From Thermincola carboxydiphila (lineage in GTDB: Bacteria > Bacillota > Thermincolia > Thermincolales > UBA2595): a stretch of DNA of 64,000 nucleotides. The translations under genes and the position numbers were made by a program. Positions 56,693 to 64,000 of this stretch are shown piece after piece. The stretch is taken from contig JAENZJ010000001.1 of assembly GCA_016841325.1 (NCBI GenBank), positions 124,001 through 188,000 of the forward strand, read 5' to 3'. The notes under the pieces are model-generated. The model was given only the letters and a program-made list of their open reading frames with translations. It was not told the DNA's origin and searched no databases. Within the stretch, counting starts at the first letter, position 1. Every line of letters starts with the position of its first letter.

Positions 56693-58615
56693 TTGAAACG
56701 ATTCATTAAAGGGTTTGCAGGTAAAAAAATCATTATTTTTGGCACCGGTAGTGCTGGAGCGGCAATTACCAATAAATTGGCAAATCATGTTTCCTATTAT
56801 GTTGATAATGATAATTCAAAGTGGGACTCCACTTTTATGGGAAGCAGAGTTCTTAATCCCATAACATGCAAGAACGAAAACAAGGATGAGGCAATGATTA
56901 TTGTAGCAAGTTCTTTTTATGATGATATAGCTGGCCAACTGAAAGAAATGGGTTTTCAGGAATTCAGACATTTCTGGAATGGGCTGGAATTATTTATTAA
57001 TGTAATAGATCAGGATATTGAAGTCTTAATAAATCATGAAATGAGCCTGATTTATAAAAAGGTTGCCAGTTTGGTGGAACACGGGTTAGAAGACGATGCC
57101 AACAGTCTTCTATATGAGTATGAAAGATTCGTTCCCCTGGATGGCAGGATTCCAGGTCTAAAAGCATATATAAATGTCCCAGCAGGGAAGCAGAGACTTG
57201 AGATTAGAAATCTGTTGACTGATGCTCTAAGAAAAACCGATTATAAGGCTGACATACATTATAACTTTTATTTGGCATATGCCCTACTTGAAAAGGGAGA
57301 GTGCTTGAAAGCTCTTGAAATGTTCGAAAGAGTTTTGGCCCAAATTGAAAATGAAGAACTGCAATATGAATTTGCAAACAGAATTGACCAAATTGAAAGC
57401 AAGTTTGAAAAGGATATCAGGAGAGAACTACAAGAAAGAAATTCTGCAGTTCGGAAAAAGGAGAGAGGAGATTATTATCTGCACTTAATGATAGATAATA
57501 TTTACTCCCAGACATTTATCGAATTTATAGATAATGGTTTTGACATGAAGCAGCATGTTTTTGTTATCGTCAACCCCAAGAAAAAATTGACTTATGTCAG
57601 GGAAGACCAGTTTGATAATCTTATTGTTTTTAGCACACATGAAATATACAAAGAGATACACACAGAAAAATTACTCAAGCTGATTCAGGACAGTAGGAAG
57701 GTCATTATTCATTTTCTTAAAGACCATATCTGTTGGTTGATGTGCCGGTATGACATAAATAAAGAGATAAATTGGGTTTTATGGGGAGCAGACTTTTACA
57801 ATTATATTGATATAAAACTGTACGATGATAAAACTGCTAAATTTTTGGAGCATATTGGGTATCAAAGACCGGATAATCAAAACTGTACACCAAAGGGAAA
57901 GGTTTTTTTAAGGTTTAGAAAAGGTGCCATTAGAAGGGTTGATTATTTATTAGGTTTTAATGAACTTGAAGCTAAGTTTGTGGAAAGTAAGTACATCACC
58001 AGTGCAAGATACAAAAAGTTTGTTTACCCTAATGTTGTTGAGTTGAAAAAGACAATAGAAACGAAAATTTCATCTGAGCATGAATTTAATTTCAAAAAAG
58101 AATATAAACATGTTTTTATGTTAGGGAATTCCGGTGATCCGTCAAATAATCATCTGGAGATTTTATATAAACTGAAAGAAATGAACAACAGGGAATTTTG
58201 TGTATTTGTTCCATTGGCTTATGGCAACCAGTTATATATTAAAGAACTTCTACGAGTGGGGAAACAAATATTGGGAGAACAGTTTAAGCCATTGACGAAG
58301 TTTTTGGCCCCCTCAAAGTATATCGATATTTTGCGTCAAATTGATGTAGCATTTATGAACCACAACAGACAGCAAGCTTTTGGAAACATTGTTTCTTTAT
58401 TACATGACGGTAAAAAGGTTTATATGAAGAAAAACTTGGTAACCTATAAGTTTTTCAAAATTCAAGGATTAAAAGTATTCGATATTGAGCGAATGGGAAG
58501 TATTGATGAAATAGTTTCAGTTAATTCTTCCATAAGCGAAAATCAAAATGCAGCTATTTTCAGAGAAATGTCCGAAAAATATATTAAAAATTTATATGAA
58601 GTGATTTTTCGATAA
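56693..58615 (+). CDS. Multidomain glycan protein with WecF-like (GT56) C-terminal domain
   Basis: A 640-residue protein from AT-rich DNA. Residues 1-90 are the shared Rossmann-like module (KKIIIFGTGSAGAAITNKL, YVDNDNSKWDSTFMGSRVLNP). A helical, TPR-like middle (about 120-250; LAYALLEKGECLKALEMFERVL) follows. From about 262 it resembles TDP-Fuc4NAc transferase WecF (GT56): YYLHLMIDNIYSQTFIEFI, VIIHFLKDHICWLM, WVLWGADFYNYI, then MLGNSGDPSNNHLEIL and VFVPLAYG. WecF uses dTDP-Fuc4NAc; the WecE-like aminotransferase at 61368 and RfbA at 63600 belong to that donor route, which strengthens the call. Start is TTG 56693 after GGTGGAAG. Confidence 0.75.
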   Translation: MKRFIKGFAGKKIIIFGTGSAGAAITNKLANHVSYYVDNDNSKWDSTFMGSRVLNPITCKNENKDEAMIIVASSFYDDIAGQLKEMGFQEFRHFWNGLELFINVIDQDIEVLINHEMSLIYKKVASLVEHGLEDDANSLLYEYERFVPLDGRIPGLKAYINVPAGKQRLEIRNLLTDALRKTDYKADIHYNFYLAYALLEKGECLKALEMFERVLAQIENEELQYEFANRIDQIESKFEKDIRRELQERNSAVRKKERGDYYLHLMIDNIYSQTFIEFIDNGFDMKQHVFVIVNPKKKLTYVREDQFDNLIVFSTHEIYKEIHTEKLLKLIQDSRKVIIHFLKDHICWLMCRYDINKEINWVLWGADFYNYIDIKLYDDKTAKFLEHIGYQRPDNQNCTPKGKVFLRFRKGAIRRVDYLLGFNELEAKFVESKYITSARYKKFVYPNVVELKKTIETKISSEHEFNFKKEYKHVFMLGNSGDPSNNHLEILYKLKEMNNREFCVFVPLAYGNQLYIKELLRVGKQILGEQFKPLTKFLAPSKYIDILRQIDVAFMNHNRQQAFGNIVSLLHDGKKVYMKKNLVTYKFFKIQGLKVFDIERMGSIDEIVSVNSSISENQNAAIFREMSEKYIKNLYEVIFR

Positions 58616-58650
58616 GCTGATTTATATTTTCTAGGAAAGGGTTGCTAATA

Positions 58651-59835
58651 ATGGCAAAGAAAGTAATGATTGTTGGTGGTGGGCAATGGCAAGTTCCAAT
58701 TATTAAAAAAGCCAAAGAACTAGGGTTCTATGTTATAAATACAAACTTATATGAAGAATCAGAAGGATTCAAGTACGCTGATGTTGGAATTGTTGCAGAT
58801 GTTCTGGACAAAAAGAAAAATTTAAAAATAGCAGAGGAATACGAGCCGAATGCGATAATTACCGATCAAAGTGACATTGCTGTTCCAACCGTGGCTTATT
58901 TATGTGAGCAGTTAAGCCTTCCTGGAATCGGATTTGATAAGGCCAATCTTTTTACAGATAAGTATCGAATGAGAGAGTTTTGCTGCAATAATGGTTTTCC
59001 TACTCCAAAGTTTTATTGTTGCTTTTCTTTTAGTGACCTAAAGAAAGCTGCTGTTAAACTGGGTTATCCTTTCGTGATAAAGCCAACTAATAACCAGTCC
59101 AGCAGAGGTGTTCACAAGATTTGTACTTTTGCGGAGCTTGAAATCAAATATAACGACACCTTAAATTACTGTAACAGTGGACCTGTTTTAGCGGAACAGT
59201 TTATTGGAGGAACAGAATACACAGTAGAAGGTTTTAAAACTGCTGCGAAGCATTATTCGTTAGCAGTATCAAAGAAGAAGCATTTTAGGGAGAATGAAGT
59301 TGTAGCAAGCCGCTTATTATATTCAAAATCAATGAGCATTGAAGAGTTGAAAAGAATTAACAACATGTTAATTGAAAAAATGGAACTTCCTTTTGGAATT
59401 ACTCATGCTGAATACAAGTACTGGAATGGTATTTTTTACTTAATAGAAGTGGCAGCCAGAGGGGGAGGCACAAAAATCTCTTCACATATTGTTCCGTTGC
59501 TTTCAGGAATAGACACTAATGAAATGTTAATTCGAATGGCTTTAGGCGAGAAAATCGAAGAAATTGGTGATATCAGTCAAACTGATATGAGTGTGGTTTT
59601 GGAATTCTTTGTTTTCGAAAATGGTAGGGTTAAGGAAATCCGGGGCTTGGAGAAGATTAAGTCTTTGGAGAATGTTATAGATATTAGTTTAAACTTTAAA
59701 ATTGGTGATTATTTATATCCTCCTACTGATGACAGATCGAGAGCAGGATACTTTATTGCCTGTGATGAGAGTAAAGATGGTTTGTTACAGTTAATAGAAC
59801 AAATTAAAACGACTTTGGAGGTAATCTATGAATAA
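58651..59835 (+). CDS. ATP-grasp ligase
   Basis: A 394-residue ATP-grasp enzyme (carbamoyl-phosphate-synthase/biotin-carboxylase-like fold). The preATP domain starts with VMIVGGGQWQVPIIKKAKEL; the ATP-binding part has FTDKYRMREFCCNNGFPTP (about 110), YPFVIKPTNNQSSRGVHKI (about 144), VLAEQFIGGTEYTVEGF (about 180) and metal-binding HAEYKYWNGIFYLIEVAARGGG (given as motif near 250-272). Such enzymes join a carboxylate to an amine through an acyl phosphate. In a glycan locus it might acylate an amino sugar with an amino acid or other acid; this is inference. ATG 58651 follows AGGAAAGGG. It overlaps the next gene by eight bases. Confidence 0.85.
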   Translation: MAKKVMIVGGGQWQVPIIKKAKELGFYVINTNLYEESEGFKYADVGIVADVLDKKKNLKIAEEYEPNAIITDQSDIAVPTVAYLCEQLSLPGIGFDKANLFTDKYRMREFCCNNGFPTPKFYCCFSFSDLKKAAVKLGYPFVIKPTNNQSSRGVHKICTFAELEIKYNDTLNYCNSGPVLAEQFIGGTEYTVEGFKTAAKHYSLAVSKKKHFRENEVVASRLLYSKSMSIEELKRINNMLIEKMELPFGITHAEYKYWNGIFYLIEVAARGGGTKISSHIVPLLSGIDTNEMLIRMALGEKIEEIGDISQTDMSVVLEFFVFENGRVKEIRGLEKIKSLENVIDISLNFKIGDYLYPPTDDRSRAGYFIACDESKDGLLQLIEQIKTTLEVIYE

Positions 59836-60631
59836 TATACCTTTATTCGATAGCTTAGTACACCCAACAGTAAATGGTAATTGGCTTCAGCCAAAATATG
59901 ATGGCAAGAATTCTCCTGAAGAGCTAGTAGTGCAGATGCAAGAAAATAATATTCGATGGGCTTTTGCTGTAGGGCTTCCTGATGTGGGAAATTATAATTT
60001 GGAAAAGTATAGTAAGTTTATAAGGTCTAAATCAGATTCATTATATCCAGTCGCAGGATTACGTTTTGATGATATTCAAAAAAAGCACAGTATTAAAGAA
60101 TTACTTACTAAAGTATCTAAATTGAATTATGTAGGAATAAAAATACACCCAAGATTCTCAAAGGTAACTTACGACAACGTTCTATTGCCTGAGGTTGTAA
60201 AAACAGCTAATGGATTAAATTTAGCTGTGATGTTATGCACGTATTTTTACCGCTCCGGAAATGATTATTATAGGAATAACATGGTAAGTTTGAGAGAGTT
60301 GTTATCAAAACTAAATGGTGAAAAAATAATTCTTTTACACTCCTGCACTGTGAGATTATTGGAAATGATGGAGATTGCAAGGGAATTTCATAATGTTTTA
60401 TTAGATTTATCTTTAACTTTGTGTAAATACGAAGGAAGCTCCTTAGATTTAGATATTCGATTTTTATTTAAGAATTTTGATAGGAGAATCTGTGTTGGTT
60501 CTGATGGCCCAGAGTTTGATTCGAAAAAGCTACGAGAAAGATTTAATTATTTTTCGAAAGGGTTGGAGCGAGAAAAGGTTGAGAATATAGCTTACAAAAA
60601 TATAATGAATTTCACCGGGCTAGGGGTATAA
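59828..60631 (+). CDS. Amidohydrolase-2-type metal-dependent hydrolase
   Basis: A 267-residue TIM-barrel protein. LFDSLVHPTV at the start, GIKIHPRF (about residue 111), IILLHSCTVRLLEMMEIA (about 170) and RRICVGSDGPEFD (about 218) fit the amidohydrolase-2 group: HxH-like first strand, His in the middle strands and a final Asp. The first motif reads D-S-L-V-H, so one His of the usual HxH pair is changed to Ser or lies elsewhere, which may mean altered metal binding. It overlaps the ATP-grasp gene, so the two products probably work on one compound. Substrate unknown. Confidence 0.75.
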   Translation: MNNIPLFDSLVHPTVNGNWLQPKYDGKNSPEELVVQMQENNIRWAFAVGLPDVGNYNLEKYSKFIRSKSDSLYPVAGLRFDDIQKKHSIKELLTKVSKLNYVGIKIHPRFSKVTYDNVLLPEVVKTANGLNLAVMLCTYFYRSGNDYYRNNMVSLRELLSKLNGEKIILLHSCTVRLLEMMEIAREFHNVLLDLSLTLCKYEGSSLDLDIRFLFKNFDRRICVGSDGPEFDSKKLRERFNYFSKGLEREKVENIAYKNIMNFTGLGV

Positions 60632-60697
60632 ATTAAGTGTTCAAATAATACCTCACAAAACTTTAGTATTTAGTAAGAAATTTTAGGAGGTACAAAA

Positions 60698-61342
60698 ATG
60701 GACATACAGCAAAAGTTGATTGAATACATCAAAAAGAATAGAGTATCTTCAACGGAGGTTGCTGACTGCTTGGGTAAGACTGGTGCAATACCTAACGTTA
60801 AAGCTCTAAATAGGGGGCATTTTGAGGTTGGAAATGTATTCTGGGCTTATGCCTACGGGGGGAGCAACTGGGATCTTCATGAACAACTCCAGCATGTTAA
60901 GGAAAATGATATAGTTCTCGTTGAAGTTTTTGACTCTAATAATAAAGCCGTTTTTGGTGATTTAGTTTCGAAGTACCTAATCCTTTACAGACAAGTTTCT
61001 GCTATAGTTGTCACTGGTAATCTGAGAGATGTTCCGAGACTAATGAAAGAAAATTGGCCAATTTGGTGTGAAGGGTTTAATCCCATTGGCTGTGAAAATG
61101 TTCAGTTAGAAAGTAAACTTGACGAAAAAATTATAATTGAAAGAAGAAATAAATACCATGGAGCAATAGCTGTATGTGATGATACCGGTGTAGTATTAAT
61201 TCCTAAATCTTTTCATAACGAAGAATTCCATAGGAGATTAGAATTTATAGAATTACAAGAGGATATTTGGTATGAATGTATAGACAGAAAAAAGATGACA
61301 ACTTTCGAAGCAGTGTGTTTAAAGAAGTATGAACAAAAATAA
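60698..61342 (+). CDS. RraA-family protein (HMG/CHA aldolase-like)
   Basis: A 214-residue member of the RraA family. VSSTEVADCLGKTGAIPNV (about 17-35), VVEVFDSNNKAVFGDLVSKY-like VLVEVFDSNNKAVFGDLV (about 74-91), VVTGNLRDVPRL (about 107) and the region VCDDTGVVLIPKS (about 166) follow the family order. The Arg-Asp pair in GNLRD is the metal/substrate motif of the aldolase members that act on pyruvate-containing acids; other members are RNase E inhibitors in proteobacteria, unlikely here. AGGAGG precedes ATG 60698. Placed after the ATP-grasp and amidohydrolase genes, it may help make or break the small acid they handle. Confidence 0.8.
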   Translation: MDIQQKLIEYIKKNRVSSTEVADCLGKTGAIPNVKALNRGHFEVGNVFWAYAYGGSNWDLHEQLQHVKENDIVLVEVFDSNNKAVFGDLVSKYLILYRQVSAIVVTGNLRDVPRLMKENWPIWCEGFNPIGCENVQLESKLDEKIIIERRNKYHGAIAVCDDTGVVLIPKSFHNEEFHRRLEFIELQEDIWYECIDRKKMTTFEAVCLKKYEQK

Positions 61343-61367
61343 ATCAGCCAGTAGTGAGGTCCATATT

Positions 61368-62504
61368 ATGAAAGAGATACTTTTTAATATTCCATATATT
61401 GTCGAGAAGCAAGCTAGATATGCTGAGCAGGCAATTATTAGCAAAAGAATAGCGGGCGATGGTAAATTTACAAAAAAGGTAAACGACTTTTTGGAGAGGG
61501 AGTTCAATACAAAAAAGGCTCTCTTGACAACTTCCTGCACATCAGCACTTGAAATGGCTTCATTATTGCTTAATCTGAAGGAAGGCGATGAGGTAATTCT
61601 GCCGTCTTATACTTTTGTTTCCACAGCTAACGCCATAGTATTGAGGGGTGCCAGGCCTGTCTTTGCAGAAGTACAGCCCGATACATTGAATATTGACCCT
61701 AAAGACATAGAAAGAAAGATAACTAAAAAGACCAGGGCTGTCTTTCCTGTCCATTATGCCGGCGTGGCCTGTGATATGGACAGTATTATGGATATTGCAG
61801 GGAACTATAATCTGAAGGTTGTTGAAGATGCAGCCCAGGGAGTTACTGCAAGTTATAAAGGACGGTTTTTGGGAACCATCGGGGATATTGGATGCTACAG
61901 TTTTCATGAATCCAAAAACTATTCCTGTGGTGAGGGAGGAGCAATATTAATAAATTCAGATAAAGACCTCATCGAAAGGGCGGAAATTATCAGGGAGAAA
62001 GGTACCAACAGAAGTAAGTTTTTTAGAGGAGAAGTAGATAAGTATACCTGGACGGACATAGGCTCGAGTTATCTACCTGCAGATATTTTGGCTGCAGTTT
62101 TATGGGGGCAGTTAGAAGACCGCCATATAATTAATGCCAAGAGAGAGACGGTTTTTAATTATTACTGTGAGGCGCTGAAACCTCTTGAAGAGAAAGGTTT
62201 GCTGCAATTACCCACTATACCGGAGGAATGTCAGCCTAACTTTCATATTTTTTATATTCTTGTCCGGTCGGAAGAAACAAGAAATGGCTTGATTGATAAA
62301 TTAAAAGAAAGAGGCATCCAAAGTTTTTTCCATTATGTACCGCTCCACCTGTCTCCCATGGGTAAGAAACTGGGATACGAAATAGGCATGCTGCCTCTTA
62401 CTGAAGATTTAAGTCAAAGGTTGTTGCGTCTGCCGATATATCCGGATTTATCAAAGGCTGATTTGGAATACATTGTGGATTCTATTTATCAAATAATTCA
62501 GTGA
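61368..62504 (+). CDS. wecE: WecE/RffA-like dTDP-4-keto-6-deoxyhexose aminotransferase
   Basis: A 378-residue DegT-family aminotransferase. ILFNIPYIVEKQARYAEQAI, IAGDGKFTKKVNDFLE, TTSCTSALEMASLLLNL, LPSYTFVSTANAIVLRGA and YSFHESKNYSCGEGGAI agree with the dTDP-4-amino-4,6-dideoxygalactose transaminase group (WecE/RffA); the PLP Lys is residue 183. It would form dTDP-Fuc4N from the 4-keto sugar made by RfbA and RfbB. RfbA starts at 63600; RfbB is not seen. A WecF-like transferase domain is encoded at 56693. ATG 61368 is preferred to ATG 61329, which overlaps the previous gene. Confidence 0.87.
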   Translation: MKEILFNIPYIVEKQARYAEQAIISKRIAGDGKFTKKVNDFLEREFNTKKALLTTSCTSALEMASLLLNLKEGDEVILPSYTFVSTANAIVLRGARPVFAEVQPDTLNIDPKDIERKITKKTRAVFPVHYAGVACDMDSIMDIAGNYNLKVVEDAAQGVTASYKGRFLGTIGDIGCYSFHESKNYSCGEGGAILINSDKDLIERAEIIREKGTNRSKFFRGEVDKYTWTDIGSSYLPADILAAVLWGQLEDRHIINAKRETVFNYYCEALKPLEEKGLLQLPTIPEECQPNFHIFYILVRSEETRNGLIDKLKERGIQSFFHYVPLHLSPMGKKLGYEIGMLPLTEDLSQRLLRLPIYPDLSKADLEYIVDSIYQIIQ

Positions 62505-62516
62505 GGGGAGTAACCT

Positions 62517-63536
62517 ATGTCTGAAAAGGTAATTTTATTTGGGGCTTCAAAGCTAGGGCAGGCTGCCAAAATGCTGCTGACAGATAAGGTAAATATTGTT
62601 GCTTTCTGTGATAATGATAGTAATAAATGGGGGAAAAACTTCGACGGCCTGAATATTGTTTCCCCTGGAAAACTCCTTGAATTAAAAGATATAAAAGTAA
62701 TAATAACCAGCAGCTGTTATCGGGAAATTTCTAATCAGCTCTTGGAGTCAGGTATTAAAAACTTTGAGATTTTTACCTATGACTTATTAAATAATGCCTC
62801 CTGGAACAGTCTTAAAAAAAATTACAGCATAAAACACATTAATCTGGGAGCCTTTTTGGATTCCATTGATAGTAAAAAGTTACAGGTAAGTAATTTCACG
62901 TTTCTAACAGGAGGATCTGGGCTGCTGGATATTTTGTTTCTAAAGGCCTTAGCGGTAAAATTCAACGCAAAAACTTACCTGGAAATAGGCACCTGGATGG
63001 GGGAGAGTATAGCTGCTGTTTCAGAAGTTGTTGATAATTGCTACAGTGTATCTTTACCTGATGATGACTCGGACTTGGGGGACTACTTTAAAAGATTTCT
63101 TAACAAGAAAAACTTTAGCCGTTACTTTTCATACAGGAAAAACAATATAAAACATTATTTCGTAGATTCAAAAGAATTTAATTATAAAGAAATTCCCCAG
63201 GAAATTGACCTGGTGTTTATCGATGGAGACCACTCATACGAAGGAGTTAGAGCAGATACAAAAAACATTTTTAAAACTATTGATACCACTAAGACCATAG
63301 TGGTCTGGCATGATTTCAAGGAGAGAAGAAATGAATATATCGTAACAACGGTAAATGCCGTTTATGATGCGGTACCAAAGAATCTACAGGACAATATTTT
63401 CAGTGTTGACAATAATATGTGTGGTGTTTATATACCAGACAAGTTTGTTAAAGAGTTTAGTTTTGACAGTCCTTCAAACGAAATATATTCTTACAGTACA
63501 AAGATTGAGCCGACAAGACATGTTTTAACAACATAG
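62517..63536 (+). CDS. SAM-dependent methyltransferase with N-terminal Rossmann-like module
   Basis: A 339-residue two-domain protein. Residues about 1-90 are the shared module (KVILFGASKLGQAAKMLL, AFCDNDSNKWGKNFDGLNIVSP, IITSSCYREISNQLLESGI). The C-terminal methyltransferase-24-like domain (about 130-320) has YLEIGTWMGESIAAVSEV (about 156), DLVFIDGDHSYEGVRADTKN (about 230) and VVWHDFKE. Cephalosporin-hydroxylase-like or sugar O-methyltransferases share this form; the substrate is unknown. GAGGGGAG precedes ATG 62517. It lies between the WecE-like gene and rfbA. Confidence 0.78.
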   Translation: MSEKVILFGASKLGQAAKMLLTDKVNIVAFCDNDSNKWGKNFDGLNIVSPGKLLELKDIKVIITSSCYREISNQLLESGIKNFEIFTYDLLNNASWNSLKKNYSIKHINLGAFLDSIDSKKLQVSNFTFLTGGSGLLDILFLKALAVKFNAKTYLEIGTWMGESIAAVSEVVDNCYSVSLPDDDSDLGDYFKRFLNKKNFSRYFSYRKNNIKHYFVDSKEFNYKEIPQEIDLVFIDGDHSYEGVRADTKNIFKTIDTTKTIVVWHDFKERRNEYIVTTVNAVYDAVPKNLQDNIFSVDNNMCGVYIPDKFVKEFSFDSPSNEIYSYSTKIEPTRHVLTT

Positions 63537-63599
63537 ATTCAACCTGGAAGTGTTGTATCCCACACGTTGTCATTAGTGACAGCGGAGAGGAGGTTTCTT

Positions 63600-64000
63600 A
63601 TGAAGGGGATTATTTTGGCTGGCGGATGCGGGACCAGACTCTATCCAAGTACAACGGCTGTCAGTAAACAGCTGCTCCCTGTATATGATAAACCAATGAT
63701 TTACTATCCTTTATCCACCTTAATGCTGGCAGGCATCCGGGACATATTGATAATATCCACTCCGGAAGATACTCCCAAATATAGACGATTATTAGGTAAC
63801 GGAACTAAGTGGGGTATTGAGCTATCCTATGAAGTGCAGAAAGAGCCTAAAGGAATTGCAGAGGCGGTTATTATTGGAGAAAACTTTATTAACGATCAGA
63901 GTGTCTGTTTAGTGTTAGGTGATAATGTTTTTTATGGGCAGGGACTGCCGAATATTTTAAGAAAAGCTGCCAAATTGGAATCAGGAGCAATAATATTCGG
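63600..64000 (+). CDS. rfbA: Glucose-1-phosphate thymidylyltransferase RfbA, N-terminal part (cut by window end)
   Basis: The frame runs open to the right edge, giving about 133 residues. [69 protein letters not shown] and [14 protein letters not shown] are nearly invariant RfbA/RmlA blocks. The enzyme makes dTDP-glucose from glucose-1-phosphate and dTTP, first step to dTDP-Fuc4NAc, dTDP-rhamnose and related sugars. RBS GAGAGGAGG stands eight bases before ATG 63600. Together with the WecE-like gene it suggests a dTDP-amino sugar route whose other genes lie to the right. Confidence 0.96.
   Translation, partial: MKGIILAGGCGTRLYPSTTAVSKQLLPVYDKPMIYYPLSTLMLAGIRDILIISTPEDTPKYRRLLGNGTKWGIELSYEVQKEPKGIAEAVIIGENFINDQSVCLVLGDNVFYGQGLPNILRKAAKLESGAIIF

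Noticed and set aside
1-64000. rRNA, tRNA, prophage or transposase genes
   Set aside because: I scanned for their usual motifs and saw none; the window is densely filled with ordinary plus-strand genes.

Overview
The window comes from a motile bacterium of the Bacillota (Clostridia-like; a Peptococcaceae-type relative is my best guess). Evidence: S-layer-homology (SLH) proteins, a LytR-CpsA-Psr ligase, TagO/TagA-type wall-polymer enzymes, the comFA-comFC-yvyF-flgM-flgN-flgK-flgL-yviE-fliW-csrA-flagellin order known from Gram-positive flagellar loci, a Tad pilus locus without a secretin, and c-di-GMP-I (GEMM-I) riboswitches. Nearly every gene lies on the + strand.

Layout. (1) 1-2140: end of an efflux adaptor, a TolC-family protein and a TetR regulator. 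(2) 2390-19150: cell-surface polymer region with mannose-1-phosphate guanylyltransferase, an SLH-anchored pyrolysin-like protease, LCP ligase, TagA-type glycosyltransferase, a second SLH protein, a sugar epimerase, a GT4 glycosyltransferase, MurJ, FabZ, a TagO/WecA-type phosphotransferase, a DUF421 protein and a phosphohexomutase. (3) 19275-21142: a DegS/DegU-like two-component pair. (4) 21170-31290: Tad (Flp) pilus locus opened by GEMM-I riboswitches with intrinsic terminators. (5) 31387-34408: two membrane GGDEF proteins, the second with a changed guanine-recognition residue. (6) 34699-46313: competence and late flagellar genes, including a flagellin gene whose sigma-D-type promoter is interlocked with the terminator of the preceding csrA unit. 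(7) 46377-64000: flagellin glycosylation and nucleotide-sugar genes (two Maf proteins, PseB/PseC-like enzymes, a Maf-N/CgeB chimera, WecE- and WecF-like proteins, RfbA), with an AT-rich ATP-grasp/amidohydrolase/RraA cassette between about 56.6 and 61.4 kb.

How it fits together. Regions 4 and 5 look like a signalling circuit: cyclic-dinucleotide synthases stand beside a pilus locus whose leaders are cyclic-dinucleotide riboswitches. The first riboswitch carries A and the second G at the position that separates the cGAMP-preferring from the c-di-GMP class, and the second GGDEF protein has Asn where canonical enzymes have Asp. Regions 6 and 7 form the flagellar filament unit: FlgM and FliW/CsrA control flagellin, FliD caps it, and the Maf and sugar genes decorate it. 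Two N-terminal modules recur in region 7, each joined to different catalytic domains.

A further theme is short tandem repeats with periods divisible by three inside the LCP protein, SLH protein, ComFA and ComFC genes, plus a 16-bp noncoding array before the TagO-type gene. All functional calls rest on reading the sequence and recalled family motifs; no database search was run.
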